From an uncultured Bryobacterales bacterium (lineage in GTDB: Bacteria; Acidobacteriota; Terriglobia; Bryobacterales; UBA6623): a DNA stretch of 64,000 nt. This document shows, piece after piece, positions 44,349-54,100 of this stretch. Location of the stretch: NCBI GenBank assembly GCA_951813605.1, contig OX638379.1:670139-734138 (forward strand), in the 5' to 3' direction. Both the position numbers and the translations under genes were made by a program. The notes under the pieces are model-generated. The model was given only the letters and a program-made list of their open reading frames with translations, did not search any database and was not told the origin of the DNA. Positions within the stretch are counted from its first letter, which is position 1. Each line of letters opens with the position of its first letter.

Positions 44349-46673
44349 ATGCGCTATATGCGCTGGCTGACCTCAATTATCCTGCTCCTCGGGTTCTTCG
44401 GCTGCGATCGGATCGGAGATCAGGTTCATGCACTTCGTGAGGAATCCGTCAAGCGCCTGGCTCAGATCGAGGGCGCCATCTCGATTGACGGACTCGAGAA
44501 ACCGGTGGAAATCCTACGTGATCGCTGGGGCGTTGCCCACATTTACGCCGAGACCGTTCGAGACCTCTTTTTCGCGCAAGGCTTCGTAGCCGCCCAGGAC
44601 CGCCTCTACCAAATCGAGATCTGGCGGCGAACCGGAGCCGGGGAACTCGCCGAGATTCTCGGTCCGGAATACGTTTCCCGCGACCGCATCGCCCGCTTGG
44701 TGCGCTATCGCGGCGACATGGAGGCCGAATGGGCCAGCTATTCGCCTCGCTCGCGGGAGATTGCCGAAGCCTTCACCTCCGGCATCAACGCCTATATTGA
44801 ACGGAATCGCGCCAACCTTCCGATCGAATTCCACTTGCTGGGATTTGAGCCGGGAGTTTGGAAACCGGAGCATGTGCTGCTCCGTGTCGCCGGGCTGCTG
44901 ATGGTGCGTAACATCAGCCAGGAAATCGCTCGCGCGAAGATGGTCGCCCAACTCGGAATCGACGCGACCCAGCGTTGGTATCCGACGGATCCCGAACGCG
45001 ACCTGCGACCCGACCCGGAGGTCGATCTGGCCGGCATCGACGACCGTGTCACGAGTGAGTACCGCAGGGCTGTGTCGATTCCGGTCCTTCGAGAGCAGGA
45101 CGGATCGAACAACTGGGTTGTCGATGCGAACTTGAGTGCCACGGGTTCGCCGTTGCTGGCGAGCGACCCGCACAGGCCGGTCATTCTGCCCTCGCTTCGG
45201 TACCTAGTGCACCTGAGCGGTCCAGGCTGGAATGTGATCGGATCTGGCGAGCCCGCCCTGCCCGGCGTCGCGATAGGGCATAACGAGCGCGTCGGTTGGG
45301 GCTTCACCATTGTGCAGTACGACCTCGCAGACCTTTTCGTCGAGAGAACCAACCCCGAGAACAGCAATCAGTACTTGTTCCAAGGAGAGTGGCTCGAAAT
45401 GGAGATCGAGCGCGAAGAAGTCCGGGTCAAGGGCCAAAGCCAGCCGACGCTCGTCCAGCTTGCGTTCACGCGGAACGGACCGGTGATCTGGGAGGACCCC
45501 GACAACGACCGGGTGATCGCGCTGCGCTGGGCAGGCCAGGAACCCGGCACAGCGGGCTATCTCGGCAGCTTGGCGCTTGACCAGGTTCAGGACTGGAACG
45601 GGTTCGTCGAAGCGATGCGGGCTTGGAAGGTTCCCGCCGAGAACATCGTCTACGCGGATGTGGACGGCAACATTGGCTGGGTCGCGGCAGGCCTAATGCC
45701 CGTGCGGGACGGTTGGTCCGGACTGTTGCCGGTTTCCGGACATACGGGGCGCTACCGGTGGCGGGAGTTCCTCGATGTAGAGGATCTCCCGCAGCTCAAG
45801 AACCCCGCGAGCGGCTATATCGCGACAGCGAACCAGAACATACTCCCCAACGGATACACTCGCGATCTCGGTTTCGATTGGTCGGCCCCGTACCGCTTCG
45901 AGCGTGTCGATGAGGTTCTCGCACGCGGCGGAAAGTTCGGGATCGAGGACTTCAAGGCGCTTCAGCACGACGTGACGTCCATTCCGGCCCGCCATCTGGT
46001 GGCGATGCTGCGGGAATCGTCCGACGGCGCATCCGAGGCGGAGTCGCTCTTCGACGGCTGGAATTTTGTTCTGGATGCCGATTCGAACGCCGCGGCGCTT
46101 TTCGAGGCTTGGGTGAGGCGGCTCCCGGCGATGTATGTCGACTCCGAGGCGCCGCCGGACGCGCGCCAGCTGATCGGGCGCTATCTTCAGCTTCCCAACC
46201 TCATCGCCGGGCTTCGCGCTGCTCCTGAGGCGCAGCGGGGTCGGATCATGGCCGAGTCTCTCGACGAGGCGTTCGCCGTACTCAAGTCGACACTTGGCGC
46301 GGACTCGGCCGCGTGGCGCTGGGGGGACCTGCACCAAATCAGCTTCCGGCATCCGCTAGCGAACAACCCCGCGAGGCGAGCGGTGCTGGATCTAGGCCCT
46401 GTCCGTCGCGGAGGCGACGGATTCACGCCCAACGCCACGCGCGGACCGGGGTACTCCCAGTCCAGCGGCGCCTCTTACCGCCACATCCTCGACTTGGCCG
46501 ACTGGGATCGCTCGGTATTCACCAGTGCGCCGGGGCAATCGGGCCAACCGGGGAGCCCGCATTATGACGATCTATTGACCATGTGGGCCGATGGCAGCTA
46601 CGCCCCGCTCGCATTTAGCCGTGCGGCGGTCGAAGAAAACACCGCCCATCGACTCGTGCTCCAGCCCCAGTAG
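44349..46673 (+). CDS. Penicillin acylase-family (Ntn) amidase
   Basis: 774 residues. N-terminus MRYMRWLTSIILLLGFFGCD is a signal sequence with a possible, imperfect lipobox. Alpha-chain: VEILRDRWGVAHIYAETVRDLFFAQGFVAAQDRLYQIEIWRR. The autocatalytic cut and nucleophile Ser are in QDGSNNWVV, followed by beta-chain motifs (LLASDPHR, GVAIGHNERVGWGFT, GYIATANQN). These enzymes hydrolyse acyl-amides such as N-acyl-homoserine lactones, beta-lactam side chains or cyclic lipopeptides. The N-terminal signal places it in the periplasm. Substrate open. Confidence 0.93.
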   Translation: MRYMRWLTSIILLLGFFGCDRIGDQVHALREESVKRLAQIEGAISIDGLEKPVEILRDRWGVAHIYAETVRDLFFAQGFVAAQDRLYQIEIWRRTGAGELAEILGPEYVSRDRIARLVRYRGDMEAEWASYSPRSREIAEAFTSGINAYIERNRANLPIEFHLLGFEPGVWKPEHVLLRVAGLLMVRNISQEIARAKMVAQLGIDATQRWYPTDPERDLRPDPEVDLAGIDDRVTSEYRRAVSIPVLREQDGSNNWVVDANLSATGSPLLASDPHRPVILPSLRYLVHLSGPGWNVIGSGEPALPGVAIGHNERVGWGFTIVQYDLADLFVERTNPENSNQYLFQGEWLEMEIEREEVRVKGQSQPTLVQLAFTRNGPVIWEDPDNDRVIALRWAGQEPGTAGYLGSLALDQVQDWNGFVEAMRAWKVPAENIVYADVDGNIGWVAAGLMPVRDGWSGLLPVSGHTGRYRWREFLDVEDLPQLKNPASGYIATANQNILPNGYTRDLGFDWSAPYRFERVDEVLARGGKFGIEDFKALQHDVTSIPARHLVAMLRESSDGASEAESLFDGWNFVLDADSNAAALFEAWVRRLPAMYVDSEAPPDARQLIGRYLQLPNLIAGLRAAPEAQRGRIMAESLDEAFAVLKSTLGADSAAWRWGDLHQISFRHPLANNPARRAVLDLGPVRRGGDGFTPNATRGPGYSQSSGASYRHILDLADWDRSVFTSAPGQSGQPGSPHYDDLLTMWADGSYAPLAFSRAAVEENTAHRLVLQPQ

Positions 46674-46921
46674 GCAGTCGTTCCCGGCGACTTGCAGCCT
46701 TTCACGGAGTGTCGACCAAGTACCGATCGCCGTTGCGCGCGAATAAGGAGACCGATAGCTGAGTACTCGAACTTCGATCGTCTGATTGGGGCCAGTTGTA
46801 TCGTTTAGTCTGGCCAAGGAGTAGATCCACACGGCGCAATGGCAGGGATATCCGAGCATCGATCGATTTAGACGGGACGCGCCCACCCTCCGCGGACTGT
46901 CTTCGGTACCTTGGGTCATCT

Positions 46922-48067
46922 ATGCAAGTACACCGCGTTGCTTTTCGTTGCCTCTTTTTGCCGCTCTTGGTCTTCGACGGTACCGGACGCGCGCAGACCG
47001 TCGACCCGCTAGCCGAGATTTACTCGGTCGAGGCAAAGCCGGCGGTCGAATCACTCATTGACGAGTTTCGCGGGCAGCGCCGGTACAAGGCGGCGGACTT
47101 CCCGCTTACCCCTGAGCGATTCCGTCAATTCAAGCAGGAAGTTGTCTCGGAATTCGTCCGGGCGCTGCAGCTCGAAGATTGGGTCGTGCGGTCAGGCGGC
47201 GACAAGCGGAGCCCGATTCGACGCCTTTTTCGAGACCGCGTCGTTAGACGCTTCAACCATGCGGGAGTCGAGATGGAAGCCCATGTAGTCGAGCTTTTGA
47301 AGACCGGCGACCGGATCCCCGTCGTGCTTTGCCTGCCGCCAGGTCAGGAGAATCATCCTGCGGTGGCAGCGTTTCCGGGTCACGGCGAACACCCGTTGCA
47401 TGACCTTGTCTTCGGCGAAGAAAGCTACCAAAGGGCGATTGCCGCCCGCCTCGCTCGCGCCGGCTTCGCGTCGGTCGCCGTGGAGAAGGTCGATAGCGGC
47501 TACATGTCCCGGCACGGCTCGGCAGGAGTCGACGAGAAAGAGATTGCGGGTTTCCGTCTGGCAATGGGGTCTCCCATTCGTGCCGTTCAACTGATGGCGA
47601 ACCTAGCCGCGGTCGAAATCCTTGCTGCCCATCCGCGTGTAGATCAGAGCCGGATTGGTGCGACTGGTGTCTCCTTGGGAGGATGGCTTGCAATACAAAC
47701 AGCCCTGCTCAACGATCGCATCCGCGCAGTAGCCGAGTACGGTACGAAGACCGTGTATCTCCCGGATGAAACCGAAGCAGCCGAATTCACCGGGATCGGT
47801 GATCTTTGCCACGTCATTCCGGAGACATTTCGACTGGGTGACCGCAACCTCCTACTGATTCCGTTCGCTCCGGCACCACTGCTCTCGGGTCACGGAGGCC
47901 CCACCGACAGATCCTCGCACGGCCAATTCGAACGCTACTACAGAACCGTCTACGAATCCCAGTACCGCGCGCTGGGCGAACCGCAGAACTTTCGGTACCA
48001 CATCCACGATGGCGGCCATGCGACGCACGCGCCGACGGTCATCGCGTTCTTCGAGGAGATGCTCTGA
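46922..48067 (+). CDS. Exported alpha/beta-hydrolase (acetyl-esterase-like)
   Basis: 381 residues from the ATG at 46922, with a signal-like N-terminus ending FDGTGRAQ. Alpha/beta-hydrolase core: PVVLCLPPGQENHPAVAAFPGHGEH, SRIGATGVSLGGWLAIQ with the Ser nucleophile in G-V-S-L-G, and the His in HIHDGGHAT near the C-terminus. The insertion and overall order are like the acetyl-xylan esterase/abhydrolase-7 proteins of Acidobacteria and Planctomycetes, which probably de-acylate glycans. It follows the penicillin acylase on the same strand. Confidence 0.87.
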   Translation: MQVHRVAFRCLFLPLLVFDGTGRAQTVDPLAEIYSVEAKPAVESLIDEFRGQRRYKAADFPLTPERFRQFKQEVVSEFVRALQLEDWVVRSGGDKRSPIRRLFRDRVVRRFNHAGVEMEAHVVELLKTGDRIPVVLCLPPGQENHPAVAAFPGHGEHPLHDLVFGEESYQRAIAARLARAGFASVAVEKVDSGYMSRHGSAGVDEKEIAGFRLAMGSPIRAVQLMANLAAVEILAAHPRVDQSRIGATGVSLGGWLAIQTALLNDRIRAVAEYGTKTVYLPDETEAAEFTGIGDLCHVIPETFRLGDRNLLLIPFAPAPLLSGHGGPTDRSSHGQFERYYRTVYESQYRALGEPQNFRYHIHDGGHATHAPTVIAFFEEML

Positions 48068-48248
48068 AAGTGCGGTGGAACGCAGCGAGGCGCTTTCCGC
48101 TCCGCATTCAAACGTCCTGTGCCTGATCGGCATCAATCACGAGAGGCTGGCGCATTGTCCCGTGTCTGACTTGTCTCTCACGTAGAGGCGAGGCTTGCCC
48201 TGCAATAATGCGGGGTGGAACGTGCGCGACGAGACGCGCGGATTGACA

Positions 48249-50600
48249 ATGCGCGTTCGAATTGCACTCGCTCGTCTCAGGCGACATCCTAGCGCCTCGG
48301 CGGTCATTGCGATCAGCTTGGCTCTTGGCATCGCGGCAAACACATTGATGTTCAGCGCATATCGCGCGTTTCTCAATCCCAAGCACTTTGTTGACATTAA
48401 CCGGCAATTCAGAGTCTTTGAATCAGAACGCGGGCAACTCAGCAGCGTGTCCGCCCCGAACTATCGCGAGATAAGACAGCGACAGCGGTCTCTCGGGGCG
48501 CTTGCTGCATTTGCCGAGCGAGTCTTCAATATTTCCGGCGGCTCGCACCAGCCAGAGCTAATCGATGGCGTCCTCATGACACAAGACCTATTTCGGGTGC
48601 TTGGAGTCCAGCCCGTGATGGGCAGAGCCTTCGCAGAGGAAGAACTCCATAGTGGTGGACCGGGTGCTGTCGTTGTTTCTCATACCTTTTGGCAGTCGCG
48701 ATTTGCCGGTCGGAGTGACGCGCTCGGCCAATCAGTGGCGGTCGACGGCGACTTGCGTGAAATAGTCGGCGTCATGCCGCGCGGGTTTCACTTCGCGTGG
48801 TCCGCTGACGTATGGGTCCCTTGGACAAGCCCCGATACAGACAATCAGCGCCTCCGCAATCTCCGCGTAATCGGCCGATTGTCGCCAAACTCCACGGTTC
48901 AGGGTGCCGAGGCCGAACTCAGCGAGATTGTGGCGCGAGCCGAAAGCCAGCGGAGCATCTCGTTGATGCCCTTAGAAGAGACATTGAGCGGCGGGGGCGC
49001 AATGAGGGGAAGCATCGAGCTAGTCCTGCTCGCTTCCGCGTTCGTATTGCTGATTGCCGGTCTCAATGTCAGTAGTCTCCACTCTGTCGATGCTCTATCG
49101 AGACAACGCGACACCGCGACCCGCATTGCCCTCGGAGCGTCGAGGACGGAGGTGGTCCGACATTTTCTGACCGAAAGCGTCGTTGTGGCGATGGCAGGCG
49201 GGGTGCTTGGCGTCGCAGGTGCCTACTGGGGGATCACGTACATCACGATGAAGCTCGCATCGGATATTCCCTACTGGATGGAAATCCGGCTTGATGGGCC
49301 AGGTCTCCTGTATTCCTTCGTTCTGTCCGTGTTCGCGGGCATCGTTTCGGGCCTGCATCCAGCGCTGCAGGCCTCTCGCACGCCCCACCGTGCGCTCCAA
49401 GAGGGCCCAACAGGTAGCCGCAGGACCGCGAACTTGGTGAGGCTCCTCGTCTTGGGCCAAGTCGCCGCTGCCGTTGTGTTGCTTTTTGGAACCAAGGCGG
49501 CGATCGATGCGATTCAAACTCTAGAGACTCGAGACCTTGGATACCACCTCGATGGCAAGCTGACGGTTTCCGTTCCACTGTTGTCTGACAGGTACGCTGC
49601 CGATGAGTTCAAGCAGCACGCGACGAGCCAAATACTCGAGAGATCGCGTGCCTTGCCTGGTGTCAAACGAGTCGCAGCTGTGAGTCCAATGCCGCTGAGA
49701 GACTCTTGGCGGACGATCTCCCTGCGCCTTCCTGGTGGGCATTTGGGCTCGTCGGACGCCGAACGGGTTTCAGCGCTCGATTATGCGTGCACGTCGGAAT
49801 ATTTTGCTGTCATGGGTATTTCGTTGCTCGCGGGAGAGGCGTTTCGGGGACCGGGGCCTTCAACCTTCCGTCGAGAAATCATCCTCAATCGAACTCTGTC
49901 GCGTCTCGTGTCGGGGAACGATCCGTCCGAAGCGATAGGGAGAATCATTCCAATCTCTGACGCACCCCACCGAGTCATCGGAGTTGTCGAGGACTCATAT
50001 CACACGCATACAGCCTCCACACCGACTCCTGCCATCTATCGAACGCTGGCAGCCGTGCCCAGACAGCGCTTTTCGATCATCTTGGCATCCGACACACCGG
50101 CTGAAGCTCTCCAAGTTCCAGTGCGGGAGGTCATCGGAGAGTTCGATGCAGCCCTTGCCGTTTCAGACGTCTCCACGATGCAAGCCTTGCTTGCTGAGTC
50201 GCTCTCGAAATTCCGAGCGACCACGTACATGCTGGGTGCCGTGTCCCTGCTTGCTCTCGTCTTGGCTTTAACAGGGATTTATGGAATTGCCGCGGCCTCA
50301 GTCGCTTGGCGCGCTCGTGAACTTGCGATTCGGCGCGCTCTCGGGAGCTCGAATGCGGATGTAATCGCCTTGGTCTTGGGGCAGGTGGCGCGATTGACTT
50401 TGATCGGCTTGCTCTTGGGAACGGCCTTTTCCTATCCATTGATAGGCCTGCTAAAGAGTGCGCTGTATGGTGTCGAAGAGTTTCCGTTCACGTCCCATGT
50501 CGCCGTCTGGCTGTCTGTTGGGGCGACTAGTCTTCTGACCGCGTCAGTCCCGGTTCTAAGATCCGTGCGGGCCAAGCCCTTCGAGGTTCTCAGCGAGTAG
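48249..50600 (+). CDS. ADOP-family FtsX/MacB-like permease (complete)
   Basis: 783 residues from the ATG at 48249. Order: first helix (HPSASAVIAISLALGIAANTLMFSAYRAF), first MacB-type periplasmic domain (RVLGVQPVMGRAFAEEE, VVVSHTFWQSRFAGR), FtsX helices (LVLLASAFVLLIAGLN, then the RRTA linker), second periplasmic domain (YFAVMGISLLAGEAF) and the last FtsX block with RELAIRRALGSSNADVI and KPFEVLSE at the end. These 800-residue permeases are an Acidobacteria hallmark and work with MacB-type ATPases. No ATPase is adjacent; the orphan ATPase/adaptor at 18268-20271 is a possible partner. Confidence 0.92.
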   Translation: MRVRIALARLRRHPSASAVIAISLALGIAANTLMFSAYRAFLNPKHFVDINRQFRVFESERGQLSSVSAPNYREIRQRQRSLGALAAFAERVFNISGGSHQPELIDGVLMTQDLFRVLGVQPVMGRAFAEEELHSGGPGAVVVSHTFWQSRFAGRSDALGQSVAVDGDLREIVGVMPRGFHFAWSADVWVPWTSPDTDNQRLRNLRVIGRLSPNSTVQGAEAELSEIVARAESQRSISLMPLEETLSGGGAMRGSIELVLLASAFVLLIAGLNVSSLHSVDALSRQRDTATRIALGASRTEVVRHFLTESVVVAMAGGVLGVAGAYWGITYITMKLASDIPYWMEIRLDGPGLLYSFVLSVFAGIVSGLHPALQASRTPHRALQEGPTGSRRTANLVRLLVLGQVAAAVVLLFGTKAAIDAIQTLETRDLGYHLDGKLTVSVPLLSDRYAADEFKQHATSQILERSRALPGVKRVAAVSPMPLRDSWRTISLRLPGGHLGSSDAERVSALDYACTSEYFAVMGISLLAGEAFRGPGPSTFRREIILNRTLSRLVSGNDPSEAIGRIIPISDAPHRVIGVVEDSYHTHTASTPTPAIYRTLAAVPRQRFSIILASDTPAEALQVPVREVIGEFDAALAVSDVSTMQALLAESLSKFRATTYMLGAVSLLALVLALTGIYGIAAASVAWRARELAIRRALGSSNADVIALVLGQVARLTLIGLLLGTAFSYPLIGLLKSALYGVEEFPFTSHVAVWLSVGATSLLTASVPVLRSVRAKPFEVLSE

Positions 50601-50695
50601 GAAGGCACCCGTGGAATGCTAGCCCGCCCGCAGGTGCAAACCCGAACGCCCGCAACGGGTCCGGCAAGTCAAGAACGCCCTTTGGTTGACGTCGA

Positions 50696-50968
50696 ATGCT
50701 TTGCGAGCCGAAGGTGCCTTATGGCACTCACATCATCTTTGTGCCAATGGAAGAGCTGGCGAGGGACTTGGCGGAATCAGTTAGGGAATCGGCCTCAGCG
50801 CATGGACTGATGCTAGATTCTTCGTTTGACCCGAAGTCCGTATCGGGCGTGAACCTGAGATTAGGTTCTCATTGCAGATTAGCTTCAGCGCGAGACGTTC
50901 CTCTACTGCGAATCAGGATTGAAGGGATCCCATGCGATAACTTCGAATCATTTCGCTTGCCATTCTAG
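50696..50968 (+). CDS. Hypothetical short protein (doubtful)
   Basis: A 90-codon frame, MLCEPKVPYGTHIIFVPMEE onward. Its sequence is not obviously random, but third-position base use is unlike the surrounding genes and I see no family, no ribosome site and no partner. It lies between the ADOP permease and the IS debris. Confidence 0.2.
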   Translation: MLCEPKVPYGTHIIFVPMEELARDLAESVRESASAHGLMLDSSFDPKSVSGVNLRLGSHCRLASARDVPLLRIRIEGIPCDNFESFRLPF

Positions 50969-51108
50969 TCTCGTTGATTTCATTGAGTTCGGCTACCTTG
51001 GGCCGTGATTTGACAATTGCTAGATACGAAATCGCTCGGAAGTCTCGACACAGCCATCACTTACAAGCGAATTCCCGCTGCGTCCGACATATCTAGGCCG
51101 CAATTGTG

Positions 51109-51635
51109 TCAGGTGATCTCCAGGATGGGTAGCGGAGCATCTATCCCGAGTTTTTTCAATCGCCTAGCGATTTTCGACGGTGGGTCGGTCAGTTGCCAGA
51201 CTTCCCGATCTCCCCCGACAACAGCGCCAGCTGGATCCGCTTCGGATCGACCCAAGTGTTGCTCCGGCCGTCCCCGGGCGCCCGGTCCCGCAGCAGTGCC
51301 GGCACCGTGATTGTCACCTCGGCGTGGATCCGGTGCGGCGCCCAAAGATGCGCCGGCCGCAGCCTCAGGCAGCTCCTCAACGCCCGCCATGACTGCTTCA
51401 CCGTTTGCAGCTGCTTGTGCCCCAGCGCCATGTCCTCCCAGCTCAAGCTGTCGTCATTGCCCTGCGCGGCGAACTCCCCGTCGCGGCGCTCTTTGCCGCC
51501 CTCGCCAGCCCCGTTCTGGCATCCGGCGCGCACTGAGTTCGCCCTCCAGTTCGGCAAGAGATTTCGGCTGGTGACGCCATGAGAACTCACCCGTACGGAT
51601 ATCATCGGCGCCGTAACCGTGGACGAGCAAATCAA
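51109..51635 (-). pseudogene. IS1634-family transposase remnant, C-terminal, frameshifted
   Basis: One frame gives SLSWEDMALGHKQLQTVKQSWRALRSC, then HLWAPHRIHAEVTITV with LSG at its end; a second frame continues from there EVWQLTDPPSKIARRLKKLG and DAPLPILEIT. Joined, these match the C-terminal catalytic-Glu region and tail of IS1634-type DDE transposases. A single frameshift lies near 51205-51215. No N-terminal part is present. It differs in sequence from the intact copy next to it, so it comes from another, older insertion. Confidence 0.7.
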
Positions 51636-51699
51636 TATGCAACAACCTCACACACGGAAATTCTGACAGTCCCGCACCTCTTCGTAGCGCGCCGACGCC

Positions 51700-51819
51700 G
51701 GCGCTGCGGTCCCGCTCCGCCTGCTTCACCCCGCGCTGAACCCCGTTCCGCGAAATCCCACATTTCCGGGCGGCGTCTGGCACACTGCGATCCCCGCGCT
51801 GCACTAGGCGGAACTTCAT
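51700..51819 (-). pseudogene. Transposase helix-turn-helix fragment
   Basis: KFRLVQRGDRSVPDAARKCGISRNGVQRGVK is a helix-turn-helix of the kind found at the start of IS481/IS3-like transposases; after about 40 codons the frame loses all resemblance. It lies between the IS1634 remnant and the intact IS1634 element, adding to the mobile-element debris. Confidence 0.45.
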
Positions 51820-51878
51820 TCTCCCGAAAACGGACTAACTCGAAGCATCCAAAGCGGATAGCAGCAGATAGCTGGGGC

Positions 51879-53657
51879 TCAACCTGTCAGGTTACTGGCA
51901 ACAAATCGCGCCGGGTCCACTCCCAGCAAGTCGAACGCCTTCTGCTGGACCGGCGTCGGTCGGGCGTGCAGCGGAAACGCGTGTTCCGGTGCCTCGGGCA
52001 GCGCCACCTCGTTCAGCGTCAGTGTCGCCAGATCCGCCAGCAGCGTCCGCAAGCTGTGCGCCGGCAGTCCCTCCGGCGTCCGCTTGCTGGTCGCCTTGGC
52101 CTGCGTGCTCTCCGACACCTGCGCCTTCTCCACCGGTGAGTCGCGCCGCTGCCGCGCCGCCTCCCGGTCCTGCTCCTCGAACAGCAGCGGCGCCAGCCGC
52201 CGTCGCAGGTGCCATTCCACGTAGTAGGCCAGCAAGCACACCAGCACGTGCCCGCGCACGTGGTCCTCGTTGCAGACATGCACCGGCCGCACCTCCAGCT
52301 GCCCCGTCTTCAGCGAGCGGAAGGCCCGCTCCACCTGCGCCAGGCTCTTGTAGGCCTCCACCGTCTCGTCCGCCCCCAGCTGCTCGGCACCCAGGCTGGT
52401 CCGGATGATGTACACCCCGTCCAGCTGCGCCTCCGCCTCGATCCGCTCCTGCCGCCGCGACCAGCGGATCCGCTCGTCCTCCACCGCGACCAGAAAGTGC
52501 TTGGCCATCTTCTGGCGGCCCACATCGCGGCCCACCCGCCGGTTGATCGCTTCCCGCCCCCGCAGCCGCTTGCCTGGCCCCCGCACCGCCTTCGCGATCG
52601 TCTCCAGGGCCGCCTCCGTCGCCTGCAGCAGGGCCTCCCGCTTGCGCGCCCGCGCGGCCCGCAGGCGCGGGTTCAGGCACACCAGCAGGCGCTCGCCGGG
52701 ATAGTCCGGGCTGCGGATCTCGGCCACCTGGTCGGCCACCAGCTCGCCCGGTAGCAGCGGGGCCGGCTCCTCCGGCTGCGGTGCGCGCAGCAGCGTGCGG
52801 ATCGAGTCCGCCTTCAGGGCCGAGATCCAGCCCAGCCCGGCCGGTGCGAGATCCTCCCGCAGGCGCGCCGTGGTCAGCATGCCGCGGTCCCCCGCCAGCG
52901 CGACGGACTCCAGGCCGAAGCGCTTGCGGACCTTGGCCACCTGGGAGGCGACGGTGCGCGGGTCGCCGGTGTTGCCGGCGAACACCTCGACGGCGACGGG
53001 GCAGCCGTCGGCGGCGCACAGCAGGCCGCACACGAGCTGCTGCTTGGAGGGCTTGCCGTCGCGGCTGTGGCCGAAGGCGGCCAGGGGGCAGCAGCGACCC
53101 TCCAGGTACGTCGAGCTGACGTCGTACAGCAGCAGGGTGGCGCCCTGCAGGTGGCGGCGGGCGAGGCTCTTCTCGATCCACTTCTGGCGGGCGAGCAGCC
53201 AGTCGAGCATGGCCAGCAGCTCGTTGCCATGGACGGAGCCGAGGCCGAGCAAGGGTCCGAGGCTGGAGGCGGCGGTGTCGGCGGAGAGGGAGCGGGCGGT
53301 GGCGAGCTTGGAAGCGGGTGCGAGGAGACGGGCGGCGAGGGCGGCGAGGGCGAGGTCGCGGAAGCGGGAGGGATGGCGGTGGAGGAGGCGTTCGAGGCCG
53401 AGCTGGCGGCAGAGGCCGAGGACGGCGGCGACATGGCCGTGGGGCAGCGAGCGACGGAGGGAGAAGGCCTTGGAGGGAGCGGAGACGACCAGGCCGCCGC
53501 GGAGCATGGCGCGGATGCCGTCGACGATTTCGGGGGGCAGTTTGGAGAGGTTGGCGAGGGTGACGCGGCGGATGCGCTTGCCTTCGCGCCAGGCCTGGCG
53601 GAAGAGGATGGCCGGGGGGCTGTTGCGGTTGGGGATGACGTCGACGTGGAAGGACAT
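51879..53657 (-). CDS. IS1634-family transposase (intact)
   Basis: 592 residues from the ATG at 53657; the promoter at 53683-53712 places the transcript start after an earlier ATG (53684), so 53657 is the real start. DDE residues sit in LLYDVSSTYLEG, VALAGDRGMLTTARL and YKSLAQVERAFRSLKTGQ, with TLLADLATLTL near the end. The gene uses almost only G or C at third positions, more extreme than the neighbours, which points to recent arrival. No stop or frameshift seen. It moves its own element by cut-and-paste or copy-out. Confidence 0.93.
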   Translation of the reverse strand: MSFHVDVIPNRNSPPAILFRQAWREGKRIRRVTLANLSKLPPEIVDGIRAMLRGGLVVSAPSKAFSLRRSLPHGHVAAVLGLCRQLGLERLLHRHPSRFRDLALAALAARLLAPASKLATARSLSADTAASSLGPLLGLGSVHGNELLAMLDWLLARQKWIEKSLARRHLQGATLLLYDVSSTYLEGRCCPLAAFGHSRDGKPSKQQLVCGLLCAADGCPVAVEVFAGNTGDPRTVASQVAKVRKRFGLESVALAGDRGMLTTARLREDLAPAGLGWISALKADSIRTLLRAPQPEEPAPLLPGELVADQVAEIRSPDYPGERLLVCLNPRLRAARARKREALLQATEAALETIAKAVRGPGKRLRGREAINRRVGRDVGRQKMAKHFLVAVEDERIRWSRRQERIEAEAQLDGVYIIRTSLGAEQLGADETVEAYKSLAQVERAFRSLKTGQLEVRPVHVCNEDHVRGHVLVCLLAYYVEWHLRRRLAPLLFEEQDREAARQRRDSPVEKAQVSESTQAKATSKRTPEGLPAHSLRTLLADLATLTLNEVALPEAPEHAFPLHARPTPVQQKAFDLLGVDPARFVASNLTG

Positions 53658-53671
53658 GAGGGCCGGCCCCT

Positions 53672-53684
53672 TACATGGCAACAT
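53672..53684 (+). repeat. TACATGGCAACAT, copy 1
   Basis: Covers the transcription start area of the transposase promoter; an identical copy stands 70 bases further at 53742. Confidence 0.8.
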
Positions 53685-53712
53685 AATACATCAACAACAA
53701 ATTGTTTGTCAA
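53683..53712 (-). promoter_or_regulatory. Sigma-70-type promoter of the IS1634 transposase
   Basis: TTGACA (53712-53707) and TATTAT (53688-53683) on the minus strand, 18-base spacer. Unusually AT-rich for this window. Confidence 0.75.
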
Positions 53713-53741
53713 GTCTTTTTCAAATCCGGTAGCAGGGCAAA

Positions 53742-53754
53742 TACATGGCAACAT
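53742..53754 (+). repeat. TACATGGCAACAT, copy 2
   Basis: Identical to 53672-53684, upstream of the -35 element. Confidence 0.8.
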
Positions 53755-53760
53755 CTTGCC

Positions 53761-54100
53761 AGTTGCGGGACCGGTCCGTCAGGCGACAAGGCACCTGATT
53801 TCAATAACTTGGGGAGATTGCTACGGCCTCAGGGGGGATGAAGTTCTGACTAGGTCTCTCACCTGTTCCCGCAACTCCTGCGCACAGGGCATCCCATAGG
53901 CAGGTTGCCTCACCGCTTGGAGCCTACTTGCTCCCCGCGCTCTCCGACGCCCTGCCACTGCCTATCCGAGCTATCTCAAGTGTCCACAAGAACGCGGCCA
54001 CTCCGCCCACCGGAATGGAATGAGGTCGCCACGGCATTCGGAATCCCTGGCGTTTCCACAAAGCCGAATCGTGTCTACTTCGTCGTTCCAGCTGCGATAT
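53761..54100. other. Intergenic, no gene seen
   Basis: About 340 bases between the IS promoter side and the stop of the double hydrolase gene; short frames only. Confidence 0.4.

Larger units (their letters stand above)
51879..53760 (-). mobile_element. Insertion sequence, IS1634 family (ends unresolved)
   Basis: One transposase gene with its own promoter. I could not find a convincing pair of terminal inverted repeats or target duplication by eye; the outer limits given are guesses from the transposase stop and the promoter-side direct repeat. Confidence 0.6.

Noticed and set aside
51881..51893. AACCTG-T-CAGGTT dyad at the transposase 3' end
   Set aside because: Too short and partly coding; not enough to call a terminator or an IS end.
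51892..53181. 429-codon second minus-strand frame in the IS1634 transposase
   Set aside because: Gly/Ala/Arg-rich off-frame translation of the extremely GC-biased transposase gene.
53067..53732. 221-codon Glu/Gly-rich plus-strand frame
   Set aside because: Antisense of the transposase N-terminal region; low complexity.
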